Assembly: GCF_900109045.1 (NCBI RefSeq)
Contig: NZ_FNYL01000007.1
Location: 124,001-188,000 of the forward strand
DNA length: 64,000 bases
Origin: Dyadobacter sp. SG02
GTDB lineage: Bacteria; Bacteroidota; Bacteroidia; Cytophagales; Spirosomataceae
Reading direction: 5' to 3'
Below the pieces are notes generated by a model, which was given only the letters and a program-made list of their open reading frames with translations, was not told the DNA's origin and did no database searches. Every line of letters starts with the position of its first letter. Positions within the stretch are counted from its first letter, which is position 1. Positions 27,365 to 37,000 of this stretch are shown one piece after another. Position numbers and translations under genes: made by a program.

Positions 27365-27958
27365 ATGGATATTCTAAAAAGCCTCATGCCGCAGCGACTG
27401 ATTTCGATCCTCCAACTCACCAAAGCGATTCCGCCCGCCGATCAGGAAATGATCCTGAATGCATTTACCATGCGGCAGTTCCGGGAAGGCGATGTGCTGT
27501 TCAAAGGCGGGAAGATTTGTCAGGAAATGTTTTTCGTGTTGAATGGCGTGCTGCGTATTATGGTAACGAATGAGAAGGGCAACGAGGTAACGCATTACTT
27601 TTTGAAGGAAAACCAGTTTTGCACGATTCTGAACAGTTTCAACAACCATGTGACGGCGCATGAAAGCATTTGCGCGGCTTGCCATGTGCAGGTTTTAAGT
27701 ATTACCAAAGCCGACCTGTGGGCGCTCTACACGCGCGTGCCTTATCTGAAAGCGATGATCGACACGATTACGAACCAGACATTGCTCGAAAAAATCCAGA
27801 TCCGCAACGCCTATCTCGGCCAGGACTCGGCTACGCGGTACCAGCAATTCCTGTCGCGGCAGGCGGACATCGCCACGCGCGTACCGCTTTCCGACGTTGC
27901 CTCTTACCTCGGCATTACGCCGCAATCGCTCAGCCGCATCCGGAAAAACCTGCGCTGA
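27365..27958 (+). CDS. Crp/Fnr-family transcriptional regulator
   Basis: Cyclic-nucleotide-binding-type regulator of 197 residues. The sensor beta-barrel covers about 25-120 (FREGDVLFKGGKICQEMFFV, LNGVLRIMVTN), then the dimer helix and a C-terminal HTH (LSDVASYLGITPQSLSRIRK). It lacks the FNR cysteine cluster and the canonical RxS cAMP-binding motif, as is usual in the Bacteroidota branch, so its ligand is unknown. It stands directly upstream of an SDR gene (75 bp), which it may control, as often seen for such pairs in this phylum. The -7 element abuts its start codon. Confidence 0.9.
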   Translation: MDILKSLMPQRLISILQLTKAIPPADQEMILNAFTMRQFREGDVLFKGGKICQEMFFVLNGVLRIMVTNEKGNEVTHYFLKENQFCTILNSFNNHVTAHESICAACHVQVLSITKADLWALYTRVPYLKAMIDTITNQTLLEKIQIRNAYLGQDSATRYQQFLSRQADIATRVPLSDVASYLGITPQSLSRIRKNLR

Positions 27959-28033
27959 ATCCGTTTTTACCATTTGTTAAGTGCTTTGGCAGCTTTGTGG
28001 CGGAGATTTGTATTGTTAAAACATTCAATACAA

Positions 28034-28774
28034 ATGGAAACTTCAAATTCAGATTTCTCTCTAAAAGGTAAAAAAGTTGTGATCCTGGGTGGTAGCTCGG
28101 GGCTGGGCCTCGCTACGGCCAGGGCGGCAGCGGCGGAAGGCGCGAACGTAATCGTCGTATCGAGCAATGCGGCGCGGCTGCAAAATGCCGTGGCGGAATT
28201 GCCCGGTAACGGTTTCGGAATGCAGGCCGATCTTTCCGATGAGGCGTCGATAAAGCGGCTTTTCGAGGAAATAGGCACGCTCGATCATCTTGTTTTCACA
28301 GCCGGAGAAAGCCTTTTGTTAAGTAAAATTGTCGATACGGAAGTCGCTACGGCCCGTGCGTTTTTCAATCTCCGTTATTGGGGTGCATTCATGGCGGTTA
28401 AATATGCGGCGCCGCGAATCAATGCGGGAGGTTCTATCGTGCTCACGGGCGGGATCGTGAGTGCGCGGCCGAGTGCGGGCTGGTCCATAGGAGCGAGCAT
28501 TTGCGCGGCGATGGATGGTTTTACACGGGCTATGGCTGTTGAACTCGCGTCGGTGCGCGTCAATCTCGTGTCGCCGGGCGTCATCCGTACCAATTTGTGG
28601 TCTACGATGGCGGAGGCGGAGCGTGATGCATTCTATGATCAGGTAGCGGGGGCATTGCCTGTGGGGCAGGTGGGAGAGGCCTCGCAAGTTGCCCAGACTT
28701 ACATTTACCTCATGAAACAACCTTTCGCCACCGGGCAAATCCTTGTCACGGACGGCGGCGCGGTACTCGTGTAA
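28034..28774 (+). CDS. SDR-family oxidoreductase lacking the YxxxK motif
   Basis: Rossmann-fold protein of 246 residues of the short-chain dehydrogenase family. It has the cofactor loop GGSSGLG (19-25), VSSN after beta-2, a DLSD-type loop, and the C-terminal PGVIRTNLW and TGQILVTDGGAVLV. Where the catalytic Tyr and Lys should be (W150-S-I-G-A-S-I-C-A-A-M-D-G) there are G153 and C157, so the classical YxxxK is absent. Serine-region VLTGGIVSARPS is present. I know of similar SDR-like proteins with this GASIC-type sequence, but their activity is not clear to me. The start at 28034 is preferred; an ORF extension to 27974 reads as non-coding. Confidence 0.88.
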   Translation: METSNSDFSLKGKKVVILGGSSGLGLATARAAAAEGANVIVVSSNAARLQNAVAELPGNGFGMQADLSDEASIKRLFEEIGTLDHLVFTAGESLLLSKIVDTEVATARAFFNLRYWGAFMAVKYAAPRINAGGSIVLTGGIVSARPSAGWSIGASICAAMDGFTRAMAVELASVRVNLVSPGVIRTNLWSTMAEAERDAFYDQVAGALPVGQVGEASQVAQTYIYLMKQPFATGQILVTDGGAVLV

Positions 28775-28790
28775 GCAACCCGATCTTGCA

Positions 28791-29543
28791 TTAACCTGCG
28801 ATCTCCACATTCAGCCCGCTTTGCTGCAATGCCGCGGTTTTTGCGGTATCGGCATCGGTAATGAGGGTGTGAATGGCCGAAAGCTCCGCGAATTTTACAT
28901 AACTGTCCCGGCCGATTTTGGAAGCATCGCATAGCAACATTACCTGGCCGGCATTGCGGATAAACGCCGTAGTAATGCTCGATTCGTGCTCGCTGTGCGC
29001 GGTAAGGCCGTTTTCTGCCGACAAGCCATCCACGCCGATGAATGCCTTGTGCGCGTGGTAGCCATTGATATGCTGCACCGCCTTGTCGCCGTGAACGGCC
29101 TTCCGCGCCTTGTTCAGCTCCCCGCCGATGAGGTTGATCTGGATCGAAGGAACGTCTATGAGTTCAGCTAAAATGGGCAAAGAATTGGTAATGACGCGGA
29201 TGCTTTTCTTTTTCAGGTAACGGCACATTTGAAATACCGTGCTTCCACAATCGAGGAAGATAATGTCGCCGTCCTGCACATATGAAGCCGCTTTTTCCGC
29301 AATCTGCTCTTTGACGGGGCTATTCACACCCGATTTCTCCGAAAACCCGGTCAGCGCCGGGTTTTCCATTTTCATGGCGCCCCCGTGCGTGCGCACAAGC
29401 AATCCTTCTTCCGCAATATCGCCCAGGTCGCGGCGGATCGTCGCCGGTGAGGCTTCCAGTATTTCGGCCAGTTCGAACACGGTGAGACTTTCGGCGTCGT
29501 CGAGCGCCGTGAGAATTTTTTTCTTACGTTCTTGAAAGTTCAT
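28791..29543 (-). CDS. DeoR/GlpR-family transcriptional repressor
   Basis: Repressor of 250 residues. The N-terminal winged HTH matches the DeoR signature (SLTVFELAEILEASPATIRR, DL, then LLVRTHGGAM). The C-terminal DeoRC sensor domain (about 75-240) binds a sugar-phosphate-like effector; VQDGDIIFLDCGSTVFQMCR and VITNSLPILAEL are family blocks, and AFIGVDGLSAENGLT follows. It is divergent from a DUF4406-like gene. The intergenic DNA carries several copies of an 18-bp operator-like sequence, one of which overlaps its own predicted -7 element, so autoregulation is likely. The effector is not known. Confidence 0.95.
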   Translation of the reverse strand: MNFQERKKKILTALDDAESLTVFELAEILEASPATIRRDLGDIAEEGLLVRTHGGAMKMENPALTGFSEKSGVNSPVKEQIAEKAASYVQDGDIIFLDCGSTVFQMCRYLKKKSIRVITNSLPILAELIDVPSIQINLIGGELNKARKAVHGDKAVQHINGYHAHKAFIGVDGLSAENGLTAHSEHESSITTAFIRNAGQVMLLCDASKIGRDSYVKFAELSAIHTLITDADTAKTAALQQSGLNVEIAG

Positions 29544-29558
29544 GGTATTTAATTACTT

Positions 29559-29688
29559 TTGATCAAAAATAATCAATATTGATTAAAATTAGTCAATTTA
29601 TTAGCCTTGAAATGGCTGAATGCTCGCCAAAAGTAGCATATCTGATCATTTTTAGTTAAAATCATTTCAATTTAATCACAATTAGCCA
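29559..29688. promoter_or_regulatory. Candidate DeoR operator array
   Basis: Repeats of consensus TTGATyAAAAwTArTCAA: 29559-29576 and 29579-29596 (15 of 18 identical), a third variant TGATCATTTTTAGTTAA at 29643-29659, and a weak fourth, TAATCACAATTAGCCA, at 29673-29688, reaching the first base of the DUF4406 start codon. Starts are 20, 63 and 30 bases apart, near whole helical turns. They lie between the DeoR gene and the divergent DUF4406 gene. Confidence 0.6.
29564..29571 (-). promoter_or_regulatory. -7 element (TATTTTTG) of DeoR gene
   Basis: Minus strand TATTTTTG matches TAnnTTTG, 20 bases before the DeoR ATG and inside the first operator repeat. Confidence 0.5.
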
Positions 29689-30053
29689 TGAATGGATTAA
29701 TGATCCTTGTTGCCGGTCCTTACCGGTCGGGTACGAACGACGACCCTGTTCTGATGCGTAAAAACCTCGATTACCTCGAATCGGTGACCTTGCAGCTCTT
29801 TCGTGCCGGGCATTTGCCCGTGATCGGGGAGTGGGTGGCGCTGCCGTTGCTCAAACTGGCGGGTTCCAAAGCACCGGGCGATGCGCCTTATGAAGAGATT
29901 TTATACCCGGTAGCAGCACGCCTTTTGCAGAAATGCGACGCGATCCTCAGGTTGGAAGGGGAATCGAAAGGGGCGGACGAAGACGTAAGGATCGGACGCG
30001 AGCGCGGGTTGCAGATTTACTTCAACCTGGCCGACGTGCCCGGTTGTGCGTAA
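29688..30053 (+). CDS. DUF4406-like protein (nucleoside 2-deoxyribosyltransferase fold)
   Basis: A 121-residue soluble protein. It opens with ILVAGPYRSGTNDDP, like the nucleotide-binding start of DUF4406 and nucleoside 2-deoxyribosyltransferase-like proteins. Then come LQLFRAGHLPVIGEWVALPL and a C-terminal CDAILRLEGESKGADEDVRI, where the acidic run resembles the catalytic 'S-G-x-D' region of that fold. No catalytic assignment is certain. It is divergent from the DeoR regulator across the operator array, so it is probably the regulated target. Its stop codon is directly followed by the stop of the convergent histidine kinase gene (no gap). Confidence 0.8.
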   Translation: MNGLMILVAGPYRSGTNDDPVLMRKNLDYLESVTLQLFRAGHLPVIGEWVALPLLKLAGSKAPGDAPYEEILYPVAARLLQKCDAILRLEGESKGADEDVRIGRERGLQIYFNLADVPGCA

Positions 30054-31418
30054 TCAGAGCAAATTGGGCTGCCTTACCGTGGCTTTATCGAACATCGGCA
30101 CCGAAATGTAGAAGCTGGTACCTGCTCCGGGTGTACTTTCGACCCAAATCTTGCCGTTCTGGGCTTTGATGAACTCCATGCAGAGCATCAGGCCCAGACC
30201 AACGCCCTTCTCGTTATTGGTACCGAATGTCGATTCTACGTTCAGCGAGAAAATCGATTGCTGTTTCTCCCAGGACATGCCAATGCCGTCGTCCTGCACG
30301 GAAATCAGGCAATTGTTGCCCTGCGCTTCGGCTTTTACCATAATATGCCCGCCCATACCGGTGAACTTGATTGCATTACCCACGATATTACGCAGGATGA
30401 GCTGCATCATGTCGCTGTCGGCGTAAATGCCGGCTGACGGGTCGAAATAATAGTCTATGCTGATGTTTTTGCGGGCGGCGGTGTTGCGTTCCAGGTTCAA
30501 TGTCGGCTCGAAAAGCGTTTGCACATTCAGGTATTCCCTGTTCGCCGAAACGCCGTGCAGCTGCGATTTCGACCAGTCCAGCAGCTTCGAGAGCATGGCC
30601 ATCGTGTTTTTGGTCGAATTTAGGAGATCGTTTTCGATATCGAGCTTCTGCTCTTGGTCGAGCTCGTGCTGGGTAAGCAGTTCGAGAAAATTCTGGATGC
30701 TGGCCAGTGGGGAGCGTAGGTCGTGCGCGACAATGGACATCAGCTTGTTTTTCTCCGCATTCAGCTTTTCGAGCTCTTCATTCTGTTTGACGATCTGAAA
30801 ATTTTGCAGCTCGATGGCCTTAGATTTTTCGAGCGCGGAAAGCTTCTCGCTTTCATAACTGCCTCTGATATAGTGAATGCAGAAATAGGTAATCGCCGCC
30901 ACCACCGTGTAGGCCGACATGTGGTCCACAAACCGGTTCGATCGTGTAGTATACGTATCCGGTACCAGGTGGGGATAGTAGAATTCAACAAGGTTGAGAA
31001 CGATCAGAACCGTGACGTTGATCGGTATCCAAAGCTTGTACTGCTCCGCCGGGCTGATGGCAATGCTGAGCAGCAGGAAAAGCAGGAAAAACAGGTCGGT
31101 AGGCCCGCGGAGGCCCGAGTTCAGAAAATAGTTGACGATAAACAGCGTGAGCCCAACGATATTGGCCAGTAGAATACTGGTACCGGCCATATTTTTAAAG
31201 CGGGACATATAATACAGTCCCACGGTGATCAATAGCACGATAAGACTGGCCAATGCTATGTTGGGCAGTCCTATCGCGTAATTGAACGGCACGTTATAAA
31301 GCAGTGCGAAGATCGATATCAGGCATACCGAGTGGAATATCCGTGCATTCAGCGGGAAGACTGAGGGGTCACCGGATAAATTGATCCATTTTCGATAGAT
31401 TGAATCTTTGAAAGGCAA
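30054..31418 (-). CDS. Membrane sensor histidine kinase
   Basis: Histidine kinase of 454 residues with about six transmembrane helices (about 28-185, for example VCLISIFALLYNVPFNYAI). It continues through a coiled segment (ALEKSKAIELQNFQIVKQNE) to HisKA with H232 (SIVAHDLRSPLASI). The ATPase domain shows LRNIVGNAIKF, VQDDGIGMSW and GVGLGLMLCMEF. No extracytoplasmic sensor domain is visible, so the membrane part itself may be the input. The start is TTG, since no in-frame ATG lies close; the next Met is near residue 71 inside the membrane region. No response regulator gene is adjacent. Confidence 0.9.
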   Translation of the reverse strand: MPFKDSIYRKWINLSGDPSVFPLNARIFHSVCLISIFALLYNVPFNYAIGLPNIALASLIVLLITVGLYYMSRFKNMAGTSILLANIVGLTLFIVNYFLNSGLRGPTDLFFLLFLLLSIAISPAEQYKLWIPINVTVLIVLNLVEFYYPHLVPDTYTTRSNRFVDHMSAYTVVAAITYFCIHYIRGSYESEKLSALEKSKAIELQNFQIVKQNEELEKLNAEKNKLMSIVAHDLRSPLASIQNFLELLTQHELDQEQKLDIENDLLNSTKNTMAMLSKLLDWSKSQLHGVSANREYLNVQTLFEPTLNLERNTAARKNISIDYYFDPSAGIYADSDMMQLILRNIVGNAIKFTGMGGHIMVKAEAQGNNCLISVQDDGIGMSWEKQQSIFSLNVESTFGTNNEKGVGLGLMLCMEFIKAQNGKIWVESTPGAGTSFYISVPMFDKATVRQPNLL

Positions 31419-31440
31419 GATGTGCAGGGTTTCGTTCCTG

Positions 31441-31448
31441 CAAATATA
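31441..31448 (-). promoter_or_regulatory. -7 element (TATATTTG) of histidine kinase gene
   Basis: Minus strand TATATTTG, 22 bases before the proposed TTG start, which supports that start. A perfect 14-bp palindrome, AATTAATATTAATT, lies just upstream at 31478-31491. Confidence 0.5.
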
Positions 31449-31508
31449 ACGTACGCATTTTCATTAAATACAAGTAGAATTAATATTAATTGACCTGTGG
31501 AGATTTAT

Positions 31509-33926
31509 TTAGCCCTTGATGCGGTTCAACTCATCTTCCGATCCCGCTCTCCGGCTGCGTGCCGCCTTGATCTCCTTACTGCCAAAGCGGTAGCTGAAAT
31601 TAACACGTAGCATCTGCCCCTCGAAACGGAACCGCAAACGCGTTTCAATGCCCGCATAGGCCGAAGTGTAACCGCCTCGCGCGGTATGGAACACATCGCT
31701 GAATGTGGCTTTCAGACTCGCATTATCTTTCCAGAACTTCTTCTGGACGCCAATGTCAACCATGCCCATTTGCCAGTTGTAGTCGATGCGGCGGTAGGGT
31801 GAATTGTACCAGCCCGAGAGCTCGATCGTCCAGCTGTTTTTGAGCTTGAAGGTATTCTGGCCGTTCAGGTTGAATGCCGTCGTCCGGTTGTTAACGACCA
31901 CGCCGTTATCCAGCGCGGCTTTCCAGAGGTTATGGTATCCGCTGATATTGAAATTCAGCTCCCACCATTTCGTGATCGGTGTGGTAAGGCTCACATCGAG
32001 GCTGATACCTTGCGAGTAATCGAGGTTTTCGGTGATGAAATACGTGCGGCTGCTATCGTACGGAATGCGCAGGCCCACAACCGGGAATTTCGTGCGCCGG
32101 TACCCGAGCGAGGTCGTAAGTATGCCCTTGTACACGTGCGAGAGTTTGAAACTGTTGGCATATTCGGGTTTCAGGAAAGGGTTTCCTTTGGAATACACCA
32201 GCTCATCGACGCGGTATTCGAACGGGTTGAGGTTCTGATAGCTCGGGCGATTGATGCGGCGGCTGTAATTCAGGTTCCAGGTGTGGTTTTTCGAAGCCCG
32301 GAACGAAATGGCCCCGCTGGGGAAGAAGTTCAGGTAGGTAGTATCGACTTTGTTGAGATCATTATGCTTGTAGCTCGTCAGGTCGCCCAGTGATTTGGTG
32401 CGCTCGGCACGCAGCCCCGCTTGCAGGTCCCATTTTTTACCCAGCGAAATGTTGTAGTTCACGTACGCCGCATACACGCGTTCGAGGTATTTGAAGCGGT
32501 TGCTGCGGTTGGTATCGATGACCTCTACGTTTTGTAATACATTATAAAAATTGAATGTATTATCTGATTTAACGTCCGAAAGCTTCACGCCATAGCCGAG
32601 CTTGCCTTTTTTGAAAGGCTGTTCATAGTCGATCTTGAACGATTTAATGGTAATATCCACCGGCGTTTTGGAAACGTAATTCCGCTCGATGGGCTCGTCG
32701 CTGCCCGTCTGGAAATGGTATTTGTTGGGTTGATAACTGATCCCGCGCGAAGAGAACCGGCCGTAATCGGCGTCGATATTCAGTTCGTGGCCGGTGGTGT
32801 CGGCATAGCGGTAGTTGGCATTCAGGTTCAGGTTTTTGTTTTTTTCCGGGTTCGAGGTCCGCGACGACAAGATGAGCGAGTCGGCAGTCAGATTGTTGCG
32901 TTTGCTGATGAAAGTCTCGCTCTCTCCGCCGCCATTATGGTTGCTGATACGGCCATTGGCACTGAAACCGAGGGTGTTTTTGGCATTAATAAAATAATCC
33001 GCCCCGATTTTGGCACTGTGCGTGGTATCGCGCCAGATTCCGTGCCATACCTTGTTGTAGGCCACATTGTTGAGGATCTGGTCGTCGTAAGTTGTATTAT
33101 GCCATGCGCCCTGGTTGAAACCATAGTTACCAAAGACATTGAGCTTCTTGTCGCGGTGGTTCAGGTTCAGCGAGGCGTTGTATTTCGGGGTTATGCCAAA
33201 CATCCCGCCGAGGCTGATGTTACCGTTGGTACCCAGCCTGGCATTTTTTTTCAAACGGATATTGATGATGCCGAGATCGCCCGCCGCGTCGAACTTGGCG
33301 GAAGGGTTGGTGATGATCTCGATGGCCTCGATATCGGCCGAGTTCATACTTTTTAATGTGGATGCAAGGTCTTTTCCGGCCAGAGGCGAGGGGCGGCCGT
33401 CAATATAAATGCGGACACCGGTTTTGCCGCGCACTAGGATGTTCTCGTCCCGGTCGACCTGCACGCCCGGCGAGCGTTGCAACAGATCGAGGGCATTGGA
33501 GCCGGTGGCATTGATGCTCGCTTCCACGTTAAATACCATCCGGTCGTTCTTGACCTCAATGAGTGGTTTGATGCCGGTTACCTTCACCTCGTTGAGCTGT
33601 TTTGCTTCGGGTTGCATTGAAATCGCAGGCAGTTTCACATCCTGGCCGGCCACGTCGAACACAGCCGAATGGTACATTTGCTGACCTACGGCGGAGATGC
33701 GTAGAAAATACTTCCCGTCGGGAATACCGGCGAGTTTGAATGTGCCCTGCTCGTCGGCGACGTCGGCTTTTACCAGGGTGGAATCTTTGGAATGATTGAG
33801 GGAAACCGCGGCGAACCCGACCGTCTCGTTTTGTTGGTTTTTGACAAGGCCGCTTACTGTGAAAGTCTGGGCGAAGCCGGCGAAAGAGAGTGCATGAATT
33901 AGCAGGGTGAGTAGTGTTTTTTTCAT
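31509..33926 (-). CDS. TonB-dependent receptor, outer-membrane barrel family (OMP_b-brl_3 type)
   Basis: Outer-membrane receptor of 805 residues. The signal peptide (LLTLLIHALSFAGFAQ) is followed by a carboxypeptidase-regulatory-like domain (about 22-100, FTVSGLVKNQQNETVGFAAV). The plug is reduced: VKVTGIKPLIEVKNDRMVFN, then NALDLLQRSPGVQVD and RGKTGVRIYIDGRP. The barrel ends in the strand RVNFSYRFGSKEIKAARSRR, after which a short charged tail follows. This is the SusC-unrelated barrel family common in Cytophagales. It is divergent from the hybrid two-component gene, 118 bp apart. The substrate is not known. Confidence 0.9.
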   Translation of the reverse strand: MKKTLLTLLIHALSFAGFAQTFTVSGLVKNQQNETVGFAAVSLNHSKDSTLVKADVADEQGTFKLAGIPDGKYFLRISAVGQQMYHSAVFDVAGQDVKLPAISMQPEAKQLNEVKVTGIKPLIEVKNDRMVFNVEASINATGSNALDLLQRSPGVQVDRDENILVRGKTGVRIYIDGRPSPLAGKDLASTLKSMNSADIEAIEIITNPSAKFDAAGDLGIINIRLKKNARLGTNGNISLGGMFGITPKYNASLNLNHRDKKLNVFGNYGFNQGAWHNTTYDDQILNNVAYNKVWHGIWRDTTHSAKIGADYFINAKNTLGFSANGRISNHNGGGESETFISKRNNLTADSLILSSRTSNPEKNKNLNLNANYRYADTTGHELNIDADYGRFSSRGISYQPNKYHFQTGSDEPIERNYVSKTPVDITIKSFKIDYEQPFKKGKLGYGVKLSDVKSDNTFNFYNVLQNVEVIDTNRSNRFKYLERVYAAYVNYNISLGKKWDLQAGLRAERTKSLGDLTSYKHNDLNKVDTTYLNFFPSGAISFRASKNHTWNLNYSRRINRPSYQNLNPFEYRVDELVYSKGNPFLKPEYANSFKLSHVYKGILTTSLGYRRTKFPVVGLRIPYDSSRTYFITENLDYSQGISLDVSLTTPITKWWELNFNISGYHNLWKAALDNGVVVNNRTTAFNLNGQNTFKLKNSWTIELSGWYNSPYRRIDYNWQMGMVDIGVQKKFWKDNASLKATFSDVFHTARGGYTSAYAGIETRLRFRFEGQMLRVNFSYRFGSKEIKAARSRRAGSEDELNRIKG

Positions 33927-34044
33927 AAATGGCTAATATTCGTATAGCGCAAAGAGTAAGAATTGGCCCGCATGTTGCATTAGGTCATAATTTTTCTACA
34001 TTTAAACCGATAATTGACGTTTCTATCAGATCTGATGAAGTGCC

Positions 34045-37000
34045 ATGAAGGCCATCTTTCGAAGGGTTGTACTGCTTTATATCCTATGCTTTCAATATGT
34101 TCTCGCACAGGAATTTGCGCCGAGGTTCAGGCGGCTCACCACGGATCACGGGCTGTCGCAAAGCCATGTGAGCGCGATCCTGAAAGGTCGACGGGGCTTT
34201 ATGTGGTTCGCCACGGAGGACGGTCTCAACCGCTACGACGGTTATAAATACACCCATTACAAGCACGATCCGGCCAACCCGGCCTCCATTCACGACAGCT
34301 TCGTGTTGTCGCTCCTGGAAGACGAGCTCGGAAAGTTATGGGTAGGCACCTCCACCGGCCTGGACCGGTACAACCGGGAAACGGATAGTTTCACGCATTA
34401 CCCGCATCCGCGCCGCAGCCTGGCGATTAATACCATTTTCAGGGACAGCCATAACCGGCTCTGGCTCGGCACCGATCAGGGGCTTTATCTGTTCGATCGC
34501 AGCCGGGGTACTTACCAGCTTTACAGGTACGCGGGCACGGAAGCGGGCACGGGAAGCCGGTTTGTGACGAGTATTACGGAAGGAAAAGGGTATGTGCTTT
34601 GGGTTGGAACGGAAAAAGGACTGTTTAAACTGGATGTGGAATCGGGTATTCTTTCGGCTTACGAGCCACGCATCCTGAAATCGGGCTGGATCAAGGCGTT
34701 GTATTATGACCGGAGTGATAATCTTTGGGTAGGCACGCATGGTGGGGGTGTTTACAAGCTCGATCCGGCGGAAAATATCGTCAGGCGCTTCACACACAAT
34801 CCGAAAGATCCGTGGAGCCTGGCGCACAACGACATTCTTTCGATGGCGGAGGATGGCACGGGAAAGCTTTGGATAGGGACCGAAAACGGGGGCATTAGCA
34901 TCCACGACCCGCTCACCGACCGGTTTACCTCCATACGCAACAATCCGGATAACCGCTATTCGCTCAGCAATAATTCGATTTACGCGATTTACCAGGACAA
35001 TGCAGAGAATATGTGGATCGGTACTTATGCCGGCGGGGTGTCTTTTTTACCGAAGTTCGGCCCGAAATTCGATTCCTACCGACAGCAAGTCAGCAATCCG
35101 AACAGTCTGAGCAACAATACCGTACTGGCTATTTGCGGCGACAGCACCGGGGACGATATCTGGATCGGTACCGATGGGGGCGGGCTCAACCGATTTAACC
35201 GTAAAACAAAAAACTTCACCTTTTACCGGCACCGCGAGGGCGATCCCCGCTCGATTTCCAATGATTACCTGCTTTCGGTGATCTGGGTGGCCAGGGATGT
35301 GCTCGGTCTGGGTTTTCACAATGGCGGGTTTGATTTCTTCCATGTAAAAACCGGCTTGGTAGAGCATCATCTTTCGGAAGAAGGCAACCCCAACAGCCTT
35401 TCGATTTCGGATGTCAACAATATGACACGCGACCGCGACGGCAATCTATGGATCGGTACCTGGAAGGGCGGACTTGATTTTTACAATGTCAAAACGAAGG
35501 AGTATATCCATTACCGGCACAATACGGCCGATCCCGCGAGCATCAGCGGGGATATCGTTACCACTATTTTTCAGGACAAAAAAGGGAATATCTGGGTAGG
35601 GACATTCAACGGTCTTGATCTGCTTTTGCCCAACCGCCGCGGTTTCAAACATTTCCGCAACAAAGCGAACGACCCGTCGAGTATTTCCCATAACAAAGTA
35701 CAATCGATCCTGGAAGCTGAAAACGGTGACCTGTGGATCGGAACGGTTGGGGGAGGACTTTGCTATTTCGATCAGAAAAAGCAGGCATTCAGGTCGTTCA
35801 GCGAAAAGGACGGACTCGCCAGTAATGTGGTTTTCGGTATCCAGAAAGACAGAAAGAACAATCTCTGGCTGAGCACGAACGAAGGTATTTCCAAATTTAA
35901 CCCTCTGACCAAAAGCTTCCGGAATTACGGTATTTCCGACGGCCTTCCCGGCAACGAGTTTCGCGATAATTCACGGTTTCAGACAGCCGACGGGCAAATG
36001 TATTTCGGAGGGATCAACGGGTTCATCAGTTTTTACCCCGACAGCATCCGGTACAACGACTTTGTCCCGCCTGTTTACATTACGGATTTTCAAATATTTA
36101 ACCGGCAGGTAGTCACGGGCGGTAGTGACCAAATTCTCAAACAGCAGATCAGCGAGGTCAAAACCATTACCATCCCGCACGACCAGTCGGTGATAACCTT
36201 CGAATTCGCGGCATTGAGTTACACGGTTCCCGAGAAAAACCAGTATGCCTATATGCTGGAAGGCTTCGACAATAACTGGAATTACGCCGGCAACAAACGC
36301 ACCGCTACCTACACAAACCTCGACCCCGGCACTTACACATTTAGAGTAAAAGGCTCCAATAATGATGGTTTATGGAATGAAACCGGTGTCGCCGTAGAGC
36401 TGATCATCACGCCGCCTTTCTGGCTGACCTGGTGGTTTCGCTTGTTGACGGTTTTACTGATCGTCGCGCTGATTTTGGCCGTGTACCAGATCCGGACGTA
36501 CACGATCCGCAAACAGAAGCGGGTTTTGGAACAGCAAATACAGGAGCGGACCAGGCAGCTCGAACGGGCGATCGGCGAGCAACAAATGGCCGTTGAAAAG
36601 GCCGAGCTGGCCAACAGGGCTAAGAGCGCGTTTCTGGCGACGATGAGCCATGAGATCAGAACGCCCATGAACGGGGTGATCGGCCTCGCGTCGCTACTGG
36701 CCGAAACGGACCTAACCGAAGAGCAACGGAATTTTACCAAATCCATTCAGACCTCCGGCAAGGATTTGCTGAACGTGATCAACGACATTCTCGATGTTTC
36801 CAAAATCGAATCGGGGAATATGGAGCTCGAAGAGAAGGAATTTGCATTGAAGGCCTGCATCGGTGAGGTAATGGATCTGATCAGGGCAAAAACCGCTACC
36901 CAACCGCTGAAACTTGCGCTGAAAATCGATGATAATGTACCGTCACGCATTGTAGGCGACCGGCTGAGGCTCGGGCAGATTGTGACTAACCTTGTCGGTA

